From Caldifarciminota bacterium (GTDB taxonomy: Bacteria > SDB-A), in contig JAFGIG010000096.1 of assembly GCA_016929715.1 (NCBI GenBank), positions 1-33,517 on the forward strand: a stretch of DNA of 33,517 nucleotides, in the 5' to 3' direction. The notes beneath the pieces were generated by a model. It did no database searches and was not told the DNA's origin. It saw only the letters and a list, made by a program, of their open reading frames with translations. This document shows, piece by piece, positions 1 through 7,908 of this stretch. Made by a program: the position numbers and the translations under genes. The stretch's first letter is position 1; every line of letters begins with the position of its first letter.

Positions 1-735
1 AAATGCGCAGATAAAGTTATGATAGCGAAATACATAATCAGGAATGTATGTCATAAAAGAGGAAAATCAGCGACTTTCATGCCCAAGCCGATTTTCGGAG
101 AACCGGGCAACGGACTTCATTTTCACCAGAAACTCCATAAAGACGGCAAGAATCTTTTTTATTCCCAAGGAGGGTATTTTGACCTGAGCGACGAAGCCCT
201 TCATTACATAGCCGGTCTCGGAACGCACGGACAGTCGGTAATGGCTTTCACCAATCCTTCCACGAATTCATACAGAAGGCTCGTGGAAGGGTATGAAGCG
301 CCGACGAGATTTTTCTTTTCAGTGGCAAACAGGAGTTCGGCAATAAGAATTCCTAAATCAGCCGTTTCACAGGATCAAAAGAGAATAGAATTTCGAATGC
401 CCGACGCCACATGCAATCCCTATCTGGCAGTTTCGGCTATGCTGATGGCGGGTATAGACGGCATCAATAAAAATATTTCATCTTCAAAATTCGGACCACT
501 CGATAAAAATCTTTTCGAACTTCCCCCTCGTGAGCAGAAAAGATTTATTTCCATCCCTTCATCTTTCGAAAAATCCCTCGAATCTCTTCAGCAAGACAAC
601 GAGTATTTGAAAGAGGGTGGTGTGTTCGACGAAGAACTAATAGAAGTATGGAGGCAAATCAAGACGGAAAACGAAATCATACCTCTGAAAATCAGGACTC
701 ACCCCTACGAAATTGAACTCTATTACGACATCTGA
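1..735 (+). CDS. glnA: Glutamine synthetase type I, C-terminal part (5' end outside window)
   Basis: This is the C-terminal half of a type I glutamine synthetase, which makes glutamine from glutamate, ammonia and ATP. The frame is open from base 1 (codons read K-C-A-D-K-V-M), so the first ATG at 19 is internal and the true start lies upstream. Visible family signatures are KPIFGEPGNGLHFHQ (ATP/metal site), NPSTNSYRRLVEGYEAP (substrate loop), NRSSAIRIP and the conserved end of the form HPYEIELYYDI. At 514-516 the adenylylation-site Tyr of the enterobacterial enzyme (KNLYDLPP) is Phe in KNLFELPP, so control by adenylylation is not expected. The next gene starts inside its last codons. Confidence 0.95.
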   Translation, partial: KCADKVMIAKYIIRNVCHKRGKSATFMPKPIFGEPGNGLHFHQKLHKDGKNLFYSQGGYFDLSDEALHYIAGLGTHGQSVMAFTNPSTNSYRRLVEGYEAPTRFFFSVANRSSAIRIPKSAVSQDQKRIEFRMPDATCNPYLAVSAMLMAGIDGINKNISSSKFGPLDKNLFELPPREQKRFISIPSSFEKSLESLQQDNEYLKEGGVFDEELIEVWRQIKTENEIIPLKIRTHPYEIELYYDI

Positions 736-1666
736 GCGCTTTAAAAAAACAAAGACCGGCCTTTTCATATACGATTCGGTCTGGATAGCGGCGGGTTCAT
801 TTCTTGCCGGCGCCGGCATATCGCTTTATCTTATCCCGCACAGAATAGCTCCCGGAGGAATAAGCGGGCTCGCTCAGGTCCTGCATATCCTCTTCGGGTT
901 TCAGACCGGAATTGTCATGCTATTATTCAATGTTCCGCTTTTTGTCCTCGGCGTTATATTCATCGGAAAGACATTCGGAGTCAAAACCGCGTGGGGAATT
1001 TTGACGCTGTCTTTCTTTGTTGATCTTTTTCAGCCCTGGAACGCTTTTACAACAAAGACAATGTCGTCTTTCCTCGTCGGGATTCCGCAATACAGCGGTT
1101 ATTTTTCTCTGACCGATCAGACTCTCCTGGCATGCCTTGCCGGCAATGTTCTTCTTGGTATAGGATTGGGAGTGATTTTCAGGCACAGAGGCTCTACCGC
1201 GGGAACGGACATACCTGTAGCTCTCATAAAAAAATACACAGGACTGCCCATGGGTATGGGGTTCATGCTGGTTGATACCGTCATAATACTCGTCGCCTGC
1301 CTCGCTTTCAAAGATCTCAATTTACTCGTCTGGGCTATGTTTGGACTTTTCATATCCGCAAAGACATGCGATCTGGTCATGCAGGGGCTGTCAATAGCCA
1401 AGACTGCCTATATAATTTCAGACAAATACGAAGAGATAAACGAAAAATTAATGTCCTCTCTCGGAAGAGGCACCACTTTGATGAGGTCGGAAGGGGGCTT
1501 TACAGGCGCTGAAAGGCGTGTAATTTTCTGCGTAATTTCGAGGAATCAGGTGTTTCAGCTCATAGACATTGTCAAAGAGATTGACAAAAATGCCTTTATA
1601 GTCCTCTATGACGCCTTCGATGTCCTGGGTTCAGGTTTCAGAAGAATTGACAGAACGACTTTGTAG
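713..1666 (+). CDS. YitT family membrane protein with C-terminal DUF2179
   Basis: A polytopic inner-membrane protein of the YitT family, whose transported substrate is not established. The N-terminal two thirds hold about five to six hydrophobic segments, with the typical G-x-S-L-Y-L-I-P-H-R-I-A-P-G-G-I-S-G pattern near residues 35-52. The last ~80 residues form a soluble DUF2179-like domain (GRGTTLMRSEGGFTG followed by a beta-alpha-beta pattern). The only usable start in frame is TTG at 713, which overlaps the end of glnA by 23 bases, and no strong Shine-Dalgarno is visible. This suggests translational coupling to glnA. It is followed at once by a strong hairpin terminator. Confidence 0.85.
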   Translation: MNSITTSERFKKTKTGLFIYDSVWIAAGSFLAGAGISLYLIPHRIAPGGISGLAQVLHILFGFQTGIVMLLFNVPLFVLGVIFIGKTFGVKTAWGILTLSFFVDLFQPWNAFTTKTMSSFLVGIPQYSGYFSLTDQTLLACLAGNVLLGIGLGVIFRHRGSTAGTDIPVALIKKYTGLPMGMGFMLVDTVIILVACLAFKDLNLLVWAMFGLFISAKTCDLVMQGLSIAKTAYIISDKYEEINEKLMSSLGRGTTLMRSEGGFTGAERRVIFCVISRNQVFQLIDIVKEIDKNAFIVLYDAFDVLGSGFRRIDRTTL

Positions 1667-1668
1667 GG

Positions 1669-1696
1669 AAAAGGGGGCAAAAGCCCCCTTTTTTTT
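1669..1696. terminator. Bidirectional intrinsic terminator
   Basis: Stem GGGGGC (1673-1678), loop AAAA and GCCCCC (1683-1688), flanked by A4 on the left and T8 on the right. On the plus strand it ends the glnA-yitT transcript. On the minus strand it overlaps the serA stop codon, and its U-tract there is shorter (4), so it can end the convergent operon as well. Confidence 0.9.
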
Positions 1697-2609
1697 ATCC
1701 TTTCTCGTATGCGATTATTATGTCGGCGACTTCTCCTCCGACCCTTTTCTGAGCTTCGGCTGTCAGAGCGCCTATATGAGGCGTCAGTGAGACATTGTCG
1801 AGCTCAAGAAGAGGATTGCCGGGTTTGACCGGTTCCCCGGCGAATACGTCGAGACCCGCGCCGAAGAGATGCCCGCTCTTGAGGGCTTCGGCGAGTGCCG
1901 CTTCGTCTATTATTCCTCCCCGGGCGCAGTTTATCAGGACACTGCCCTTTTTCATTTTCGATATCATTTCTTTGCCGAAGAGGTTTTTCGTTTTTTCCGT
2001 CATCGGCATGTGAAGGCTGATTATGTCTGCTGTTGAAATTGCCTCATCAATATCTTTTAGCACAATGACTTCAGTAAATGGAGGTTTTATCTCGACAACA
2101 TCATATGCTTGAACTTTCATGCCAAGAGCGTGGGCTCTTATGGCGAGTTCGGAACCGATCCTACCGAAACCGATAATCGAAATCGTCTTTCCAGAAAGCT
2201 CTTTTCCCTTGAGGTCTTTTTTCTCCCATTTGCCGTTTTTTATGCCGCTTGTCGCTCTCGGAATGTATCTGTAGAGGGCGAAAATATGAGCCAAAGCGAG
2301 TTCGGCAACTGAAGCGGAGCTCGCCGCAGGAGTGTTTTTCACCTCCATCCCCGCCGCTTTTGCCGCATCGACGTCTATGTTGTCGACACCGACTCCACCC
2401 CTAACTATCAGCTTTAGAGAGGACTTCGCCGCTTCTATCACGTCTTTGGTTATCTTTGTACCCGAGCGGACGACGCAGGCGTCGTATCCGGGAATGGTCT
2501 TAAGAAGTTCGTCGGGTTTCATTTCTGTTTTGACATCGACAGTCACTCCGGCTGATCGCATTTTTTCAACTGCTTTTTCGTCCAAAGGGTCGCAGACTAA
2601 TACTTTCAT
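1695..2609 (-). CDS. serA: D-3-phosphoglycerate dehydrogenase, short form without ACT domain
   Basis: First enzyme of the phosphorylated serine pathway: it oxidises 3-phosphoglycerate to 3-phosphohydroxypyruvate with NAD. The 304 residues carry the D-2-hydroxyacid dehydrogenase layout: a lid/catalytic N-terminus, a nucleotide-binding motif IIGFGRIGSELAIRA near residues 145-160, the catalytic Arg in NCARGGIIDE, Glu in DVFAGEP and His in LTPHIGA. The C-terminal ACT or ASB regulatory domain of longer SerA proteins is missing, so allosteric serine inhibition by ACT is not expected. A GGAGG lies 4 bases before the ATG. Only 9 bases separate it from the aminotransferase upstream, which fits a serine synthesis pair. 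Confidence 0.93.
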   Translation of the reverse strand: MKVLVCDPLDEKAVEKMRSAGVTVDVKTEMKPDELLKTIPGYDACVVRSGTKITKDVIEAAKSSLKLIVRGGVGVDNIDVDAAKAAGMEVKNTPAASSASVAELALAHIFALYRYIPRATSGIKNGKWEKKDLKGKELSGKTISIIGFGRIGSELAIRAHALGMKVQAYDVVEIKPPFTEVIVLKDIDEAISTADIISLHMPMTEKTKNLFGKEMISKMKKGSVLINCARGGIIDEAALAEALKSGHLFGAGLDVFAGEPVKPGNPLLELDNVSLTPHIGALTAEAQKRVGGEVADIIIAYEKG

Positions 2610-2618
2610 AGCGCCTCC

Positions 2619-3686
2619 TTAAAGTCCGAGAATTTCATCGACAGCTGTTATCAGTTCTTTCATGTCTTTCATTGTCAGATCGCCCATATGGGCTATTCTG
2701 AAAGTCTTTTCCTTCAGATCGCCGTAGCCGTTGGATAAAGTCATGTCTTTTTCGGCGAGTTTTTTATTCAGGTCAGCGACGCTTATGCCTTTCGTGTTGT
2801 TTATGCAAGTGAGAGTCACGGATTCATAGCCGGGCTCGGGGAAGAGAGCAAAATTCTTTTTCGCCCAATTCCTTATGTAATCTGCCATCTCCTGGTGTCT
2901 TGAGAACCTGTTGTCGAGGCCTTCTGCGAAGAATTTGTCGAGTTGTTTGTTGAGGGCGAAGATATGCGAAATTGCCGGTGTTGACGGCGTCTGGTTCTTC
3001 TCCTGATATTTTTGAAATTCGACGAAATCGAAATAATAGCCCTTGTTTTCAGCTTTAGCTGATTTCTCGAGCGCTTTCTTGCTTACAGCCGCGACTGCCA
3101 GTCCCGGCGGCAGAGCGAAGGCTTTCTGAACACCTGCAAGGCAGACGTCAAGGCCGAGTTTGTCCACTTCGATTTTCACGCCTGTCATGGACGAGACGGA
3201 ATCGACGCAGAAGATGACGTCGGGGTATTTCTTCAGGACGTCGGATATCTCTTCGAGTTTATTCATAACTCCGGTGGAGGTTTCGTTGTGGACCACGAGA
3301 AAACAATCGTATTTGCCCGTTGAAAGCAGTTTGTCTATTTCTTTCGGGTCATGACCTTTTCCCCATTCGACTTCGTATTTGTCCGCTTCAACTTTGTTCG
3401 GCGCAGCAAGTTGAAACCATCTTTTTGAAAAAGCGCCGTTTACGCAGGCGAGAATTCTCTTGTGTCCGCAATTTCTGATGGCGGCTTCCATCCATCCGGT
3501 CGAAGAATGAGTGCCGAGATAGACCTCATTTTCGGTGAACAGGAGTTTTTTAAGTTTCGAAACGACTTCTCCGTGAAGTTCCGAATATTCTTTGCTCCTG
3601 TGACCGACCATGAAATGCCCCATTTCATCTAAAATGTCCTCAGACACTTCCACGGGACCCGGGATGAACAGTTTTTTGTGTTTCAC
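2619..3686 (-). CDS. Class V aminotransferase, probable phosphoserine (or serine/alanine-glyoxylate) aminotransferase
   Basis: A PLP-dependent class V aminotransferase of 355 residues from the alanine-glyoxylate / serine-pyruvate branch. The start MKHKKLFIPGPVEVSEDIL matches the usual opening of that branch. The PLP lysine is in GVQKAFALPPG, preceded by the cofactor-binding Asp in VDSVSSMTG. It lies directly upstream of serA with 9 bases between, so the likely job is transamination of phosphohydroxypyruvate to phosphoserine. In this branch that role is usually assigned by context rather than by motif. The start is GTG, with AAAGGAGG five bases upstream, a strong site. The alternative reading is a glyoxylate- or pyruvate-linked serine transaminase. 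Confidence 0.88.
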   Translation of the reverse strand: MKHKKLFIPGPVEVSEDILDEMGHFMVGHRSKEYSELHGEVVSKLKKLLFTENEVYLGTHSSTGWMEAAIRNCGHKRILACVNGAFSKRWFQLAAPNKVEADKYEVEWGKGHDPKEIDKLLSTGKYDCFLVVHNETSTGVMNKLEEISDVLKKYPDVIFCVDSVSSMTGVKIEVDKLGLDVCLAGVQKAFALPPGLAVAAVSKKALEKSAKAENKGYYFDFVEFQKYQEKNQTPSTPAISHIFALNKQLDKFFAEGLDNRFSRHQEMADYIRNWAKKNFALFPEPGYESVTLTCINNTKGISVADLNKKLAEKDMTLSNGYGDLKEKTFRIAHMGDLTMKDMKELITAVDEILGL

Positions 3687-3714
3687 GAAAACCTCCTTTA
3701 AAATTAAAAAGTTT

Positions 3715-4872
3715 TTAGAGTCTCGTATAGGGCTCGAACAGCCGCGAATATTCGTCCATAGCGTATCTGTCAGTCATTCCCGCGATGTAATCGCAGATAA
3801 CTCTTTTTTTTCCTTCATTTTGAATTCTCGACTGATGAAACGGAGGAAGCTGGCGAGGTTCTCCGAGGTATGATTCGAAGAGCCTTGTGACGAACCTTTT
3901 GGCTTTGTCCTGCATTTTCACAACTTTATAATGCTGATACAGATTTTGATACAAAAATTCCTTCAAAAGGCGGTTGTCGCCTTTCATTTTCTCTGAAAAG
4001 TCTATGAGAATGGGATTTTCCCTGACATCTTCGACGCTTTTAACTCCGCTTTTTTTTATATTTTCTTCAGATGTCATGATGACGTCTTCTATTTGTCTTC
4101 CTATAAGCTCCCGGACGGCTTTGATTCTGAGCAGTTTTTCATTTTTTTCATCAGAATCGGAAACGGAACTAAGGGTTTCTTTCCAAAGCGGGATTTCGTT
4201 CATTTGAGGTAGAGATAAGAGCCCGGATTTTAGTCCGTCGTCTATGTCGTGATTGTTGTATGCTATTTCATCGGCGACATTTACTATCTGTGCTTCGAGA
4301 AAAGGGCTCTTTCCGGGGAGAAAGGCTTTGCTGAATTCATCATCGGGGCTGTCGTATTCGCTGCTGTGCTTGACTATCCCTTCTCTTGTCTCGACAGTAA
4401 GGTTCAGTCCGTTGTATTTGTCTGTTCTGAATTCAAGTTTTTCGACTACCCTGAGACCCTGACAATTGTGCTCGAATCCGCCGTCTCCCGCCATGAGTTC
4501 TCTGAGGGCTTCCTCACCGGCGTGGCCGAAAGGGGTATGTCCTATGTCGTGGGCTAGCGAAATAGCTTCTGTCAGATCTTCGTTCAGCATCAGCGTTTTG
4601 GCGACTGATTTGGCTATTTGAGCCACTTCGAGAGTGTGGGTGAGTCTTGTCCTGTAGTAGTCTCCGACATGGTTTACGAAAACCTGCGTCTTGTATTCCA
4701 TGTGCCTGAAAGCTCTGGAGTGGATTATTCTGTCTCTGTCACGCTGAAAGACTGTTCTGAATTCGCTTTCGGGTTCGGGAAAATCCCTTCCGGAGCTCAT
4801 TTTCGAAGAAAAGGCGCAGTTTGCCAAAAATTTCTCTTCGAAATCTTCCAAATCTTTTCTGTGTCTCAACAT
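3715..4872 (-). CDS. dGTPase-like HD-domain triphosphohydrolase
   Basis: A deoxyguanosinetriphosphate triphosphohydrolase-like protein of 385 residues that probably cleaves dNTPs to nucleoside and tripolyphosphate. The metal-binding HD signatures are clear: H79 in RTRLTHTLEVAQIA and H108-D109 in SLAHDIGHTPFGHAGEEAL. An N-terminal DRDRIIHSRAFRHMEYKTQVF block and a later NVADEIAYNNHDIDDGL block are typical of the bacterial Dgt type-2 group. It sits 3 bases after purH with no Shine-Dalgarno before its ATG, so it is probably coupled to purH. The purine context fits control of nucleotide pools. A distant second HD protein lies at 25585-26874. Confidence 0.92.
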   Translation of the reverse strand: MLRHRKDLEDFEEKFLANCAFSSKMSSGRDFPEPESEFRTVFQRDRDRIIHSRAFRHMEYKTQVFVNHVGDYYRTRLTHTLEVAQIAKSVAKTLMLNEDLTEAISLAHDIGHTPFGHAGEEALRELMAGDGGFEHNCQGLRVVEKLEFRTDKYNGLNLTVETREGIVKHSSEYDSPDDEFSKAFLPGKSPFLEAQIVNVADEIAYNNHDIDDGLKSGLLSLPQMNEIPLWKETLSSVSDSDEKNEKLLRIKAVRELIGRQIEDVIMTSEENIKKSGVKSVEDVRENPILIDFSEKMKGDNRLLKEFLYQNLYQHYKVVKMQDKAKRFVTRLFESYLGEPRQLPPFHQSRIQNEGKKRVICDYIAGMTDRYAMDEYSRLFEPYTRL

Positions 4873-4875
4873 TAT

Positions 4876-6387
4876 CTAATGGTAGAAGTGCCTTCTTTTG
4901 CTGTGTATCATAATCATACCACACTTTTCGGCGCATTCAAGGACTTTGTCGTCCATCTTTGAACCTCCGGGCTGAACGACGGCGCAGATTCCTTTTTCGC
5001 TCGCGTATTCGATACTGTCCGGGAAAGGGAAGAAAGCGTCAGATGCCATCACCGATCCTTTCGATTTTTCTCCCGCTTTTAGGCAAGCCATTGCAACTGA
5101 ATCTATCCGGCTGACATTTCCGCCTCCTATGCCGATTGTTTTGGTCGAATCGGCGAGGACAATGGCGTTGGATTTAACGGACATAACGGCTTTCTGAGCG
5201 AAGACGAGAGATCTTAAAGTCTCATCGCTGGGTTTTTTAGACGTTACTGTCTCCCATTGGGAGACATCTTCGAAAATATCGTTGGTCTGAACAAGAAATC
5301 CTCCCGTTACAGATCTTATGGAAACGTCATTTTTCAGGGAAAAAAGAGTTTCGCTTAAAACGATTAACCTCTTTTTCTTTTTTGAGAGGATTTTCGAGGC
5401 GTTTTCTTCTGCTGACGGAGCTATTATCATGGTCAAAAACGGCGTTTTGTCTATTATTTCCGCCAGTTCAGGGTCAATTTTTCTGTTGATGGCGAATATG
5501 CCGCCAAAAGCGGAGTCAGGGTCCGTATCATAAGCGTTTTTATACGCTTTTATGATGTCTGAGTCTTCTGCGAGGCCGCAGATGCTCTGATGTTTGACTA
5601 CTGCGACTGCAGGTCTGTCGAAAAGCTTCACCGCTCTGAGGGCTGATTCAGCATCGAGTATGTTGTTATAGGACATACCTTTAGATAATTCCGAGAAAGA
5701 AACTTCGCAAAGGGGGTTTTTAAGAAAGAACGCATTTTGGTGAGGGTTCTCGCCGTAGGTGAGAGGGGTCGAGAGGATAAAAGGAAAACTCGACTCCCCT
5801 TCATAGGGCTCTTCTTCGAGCGATGCCGCTACGACGGCGTCGTAGTTAGATGTCAGACGAAATGCTTTTGCCGCGCATTTTTTTCTGAAACCAAGTGTTG
5901 TGTCTCCGTTGTTTTTTTTTATCTGGTCTAAAAAATCTTTGTATTGTGAATTCGATGTCAGAACTGTCACCCATCGGTGGTTTTTCGCCGCTGAACGGAC
6001 GAGGGAAGGACCTCCTATGTCAATAAATTCGACTGCCTCATCGGTTGTGTCTGATTTTAAGCCTTTTTCGGTATAGGGATAGAAATTCACTATGACAAGG
6101 TCAATCGGACTGAAGCCCGCATCTTTCAGCTGTTCCATGTCTTTTGGGTTGTCACGCCTCGCCAGTATTCCAGCAAAGAGAGAAGGGTGAAGGGTTTTGA
6201 CTCTGCCCCCGAGAATCTCTTTTTGGCCTGTGACGGAGTCTGTTTCTGTAACGGGCAATCCATTGTCTTTTATGAATTTAGCTGTTCCGGAAGTCGCGAT
6301 TATATTTACTTTTCTTTCTGCAAGGATTTTTAAGATTTTTTCTGTGTCTTTTTTGTCTGATAGAGATACAAGTGCAGTTTTGATCAT
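4876..6387 (-). CDS. purH: Bifunctional AICAR formyltransferase / IMP cyclohydrolase
   Basis: Carries out the last two steps of purine synthesis: formylation of AICAR and ring closure to IMP. The length (503) is normal. The N-terminal cyclohydrolase/MGS-like domain shows TSGTAKFI, LGGRVKTLHP and an NFYPY block near 101-105, then IDIGGPSLVRSAAKNH. The transformylase domain shows LTYGENPHQNAFF and a C-terminal SDAFFPFPDSIE block. The catalytic region reads KHQSICG (residues 265-271) where KHxNPCG-type sequences are usual: Lys, His, Cys and Gly are kept, but Asn-Pro is replaced by Ser-Ile. An AGAGG lies about 7 bases before the ATG. It follows the WbaP-like gene by 10 bases. Confidence 0.95.
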   Translation of the reverse strand: MIKTALVSLSDKKDTEKILKILAERKVNIIATSGTAKFIKDNGLPVTETDSVTGQKEILGGRVKTLHPSLFAGILARRDNPKDMEQLKDAGFSPIDLVIVNFYPYTEKGLKSDTTDEAVEFIDIGGPSLVRSAAKNHRWVTVLTSNSQYKDFLDQIKKNNGDTTLGFRKKCAAKAFRLTSNYDAVVAASLEEEPYEGESSFPFILSTPLTYGENPHQNAFFLKNPLCEVSFSELSKGMSYNNILDAESALRAVKLFDRPAVAVVKHQSICGLAEDSDIIKAYKNAYDTDPDSAFGGIFAINRKIDPELAEIIDKTPFLTMIIAPSAEENASKILSKKKKRLIVLSETLFSLKNDVSIRSVTGGFLVQTNDIFEDVSQWETVTSKKPSDETLRSLVFAQKAVMSVKSNAIVLADSTKTIGIGGGNVSRIDSVAMACLKAGEKSKGSVMASDAFFPFPDSIEYASEKGICAVVQPGGSKMDDKVLECAEKCGMIMIHSKRRHFYH

Positions 6388-6397
6388 TGAGGACCTC

Positions 6398-7843
6398 TCA
6401 TTTATCGGCAGAGCCGGTTATCATTATGAAAAGAGTATTTAAGACAAGCTGAATGTCGAGCCATGGGCTGACGCTGTGGCAATAAATCATGTCCAGAAGA
6501 ATCGTGTCGGAAAAACTGAGCCCTTTTGATTTTGTGACCTGCCATATTCCCGTGCATCCCGGTTTGATTCTGTATCTTTTTTTATGCCACGCGTCGTAGG
6601 ATTCGTATTCCGACTCAAGGCACGGTCTTGGGCCTACAAGGCTCATGTCGTTTTTGAGGACATTGAAAAACTGCGGTATTTCATCCAGAGCGGTTGCGCG
6701 GAGAATTTTTCCTATCCATGTTACCCTCTTTTTATCGACTATTTTTTTCATTACTGAATTCTCTCGATTAATGGAATCAATGTAGGCGTCGTCTCTTTCT
6801 TTTATTTCGTTTCCGAGTGGCATTTTCATGGTTCTGAATTTATAGAACCTGAATCTTTTCCCGTTTAAGCCCACCCGGGGCTGAGAGATTATACCCGGTC
6901 CCCGGGAGGATATTTTGACGAGAAGCCATATTGTCAAAGTGAGCGGCAGAGAGAGAAGAAGAAACAGGGAGGAGAAAAATACATCGGCAAACCTTTTTAT
7001 GGATTTATACCAGAAAAAATAAGGCGAAACGCCGAGCGAAAAAACGGGGATGTCTCCGTATCTTTCGGTGTCTATGAACTCGGAGAGCCGTTCATACTGA
7101 TAAGAAGTGAATTCTATGTTCACTATGCTCCCTGAAAGGCCGGATATTACGGATATTGCTTTCTTTACGGATGTTCCGCTGACGGCGACGAGAAGATCGG
7201 TCGGAGAGAACCTGTCTATGAGGTCTTGAGCTCTTTCAAATGAAAACCCGCGAATTTCTACTTGTCTGCCTTTCTCTTCGTCGAGGCTGAAAAAACCGAC
7301 GACTTCGCATCCGTATTCTCCGTGTTTTTTCAATTCAAGAGCGCATATTTCAGAAATTTGGGTGTCTCCGACTATAAGAAGCCTTCTGGTGTTGAAAGGG
7401 GCTTTTGAAATCAGCCTGTGAATATAAGGATACAGAATCACTCTTAAGACTATTGAAGAGAAAAAAGCTATAAGAGGCCAATATATTAAGACGAGCCTGC
7501 TGTCTGTGAAATACTGATTAAGTTTAGTAATATAATTCATGAACGCGTATATCACGGCGGAGGATATAAGGGATTTTACTAGGCTTGTTATATGTTCCAT
7601 TCTGTTTGTAAGAACCTGGATTTTATACAAGCCGAAGAGGTGAAAAATGAAAATGGATAAAAAAGAGAAAATAAAAAAAACAGTGAAACTCAACGGGATT
7701 TTCAGAATGCCGAAAATACTGAAAGAAGGAAGCGGGTATTTTGAAAACCTTATTGCCTGCGCCAATACAAATGAAAAATTCAAAACGACAAGGTCAAGAA
7801 AAAAGAGATTATATTTGAAAAAGACGGCTCTTTGTCTTACCAT
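6398..7843 (-). CDS. Undecaprenyl-phosphate sugar phosphotransferase (WbaP/exopolysaccharide polyprenyl glycosylphosphotransferase family)
   Basis: An integral inner-membrane enzyme that moves a sugar-1-phosphate onto undecaprenyl phosphate to start O-antigen, capsule or exopolysaccharide repeat synthesis. The 481 residues follow the full-length layout: four hydrophobic segments in the first ~140 residues, a Rossmann-like domain starting at RRLLIVGD (~153), one more hydrophobic segment near 285-312, and the catalytic bacterial sugar transferase domain with FRFYKFRTMK (~331-340) and ALDEIPQFFNVLKNDMSLVG followed by PRP (~385-407). The sugar cannot be told from sequence. It is the first gene of the minus-strand operon ending in serA. 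A TGATATAAT extended -10 lies about 45 bases upstream. Confidence 0.93.
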   Translation of the reverse strand: MVRQRAVFFKYNLFFLDLVVLNFSFVLAQAIRFSKYPLPSFSIFGILKIPLSFTVFFIFSFLSIFIFHLFGLYKIQVLTNRMEHITSLVKSLISSAVIYAFMNYITKLNQYFTDSRLVLIYWPLIAFFSSIVLRVILYPYIHRLISKAPFNTRRLLIVGDTQISEICALELKKHGEYGCEVVGFFSLDEEKGRQVEIRGFSFERAQDLIDRFSPTDLLVAVSGTSVKKAISVISGLSGSIVNIEFTSYQYERLSEFIDTERYGDIPVFSLGVSPYFFWYKSIKRFADVFFSSLFLLLSLPLTLTIWLLVKISSRGPGIISQPRVGLNGKRFRFYKFRTMKMPLGNEIKERDDAYIDSINRENSVMKKIVDKKRVTWIGKILRATALDEIPQFFNVLKNDMSLVGPRPCLESEYESYDAWHKKRYRIKPGCTGIWQVTKSKGLSFSDTILLDMIYCHSVSPWLDIQLVLNTLFIMITGSADK

Positions 7844-7844
7844 A

Positions 7845-7873
7845 TTGAACGGCTATTCCTTTGATGTTAAATT
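7845..7873 (+). promoter_or_regulatory. Possible promoter for the DegT-GWxTD-nadB operon
   Basis: TTGAAC at 7845-7850 and TTAAAT at 7867-7872 with 16 bases between give a moderate sigma-70 match, about 36 bases before the DegT start codon. It overlaps the minus-strand wbaP start region, so the two operons may share a divergent control region. This is the best plus-strand match I see here. Confidence 0.35.
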
Positions 7874-7881
7874 AGAAACGA

Positions 7882-7897
7882 CATCAGTATTATATCA
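7882..7897 (-). promoter_or_regulatory. Extended -10 promoter for the wbaP-purH-dgt-aminotransferase-serA operon
   Basis: On the minus strand the bases 7897 to 7889 read TGATATAAT, a perfect TATAAT with the TGn extension. This places the start of transcription near 7882, about 40 bases before the ATG. The -35 region is only T-rich, which is acceptable for an extended -10 element. Confidence 0.5.
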
Positions 7898-7908
7898 CCG
7901 GAGGAAAA

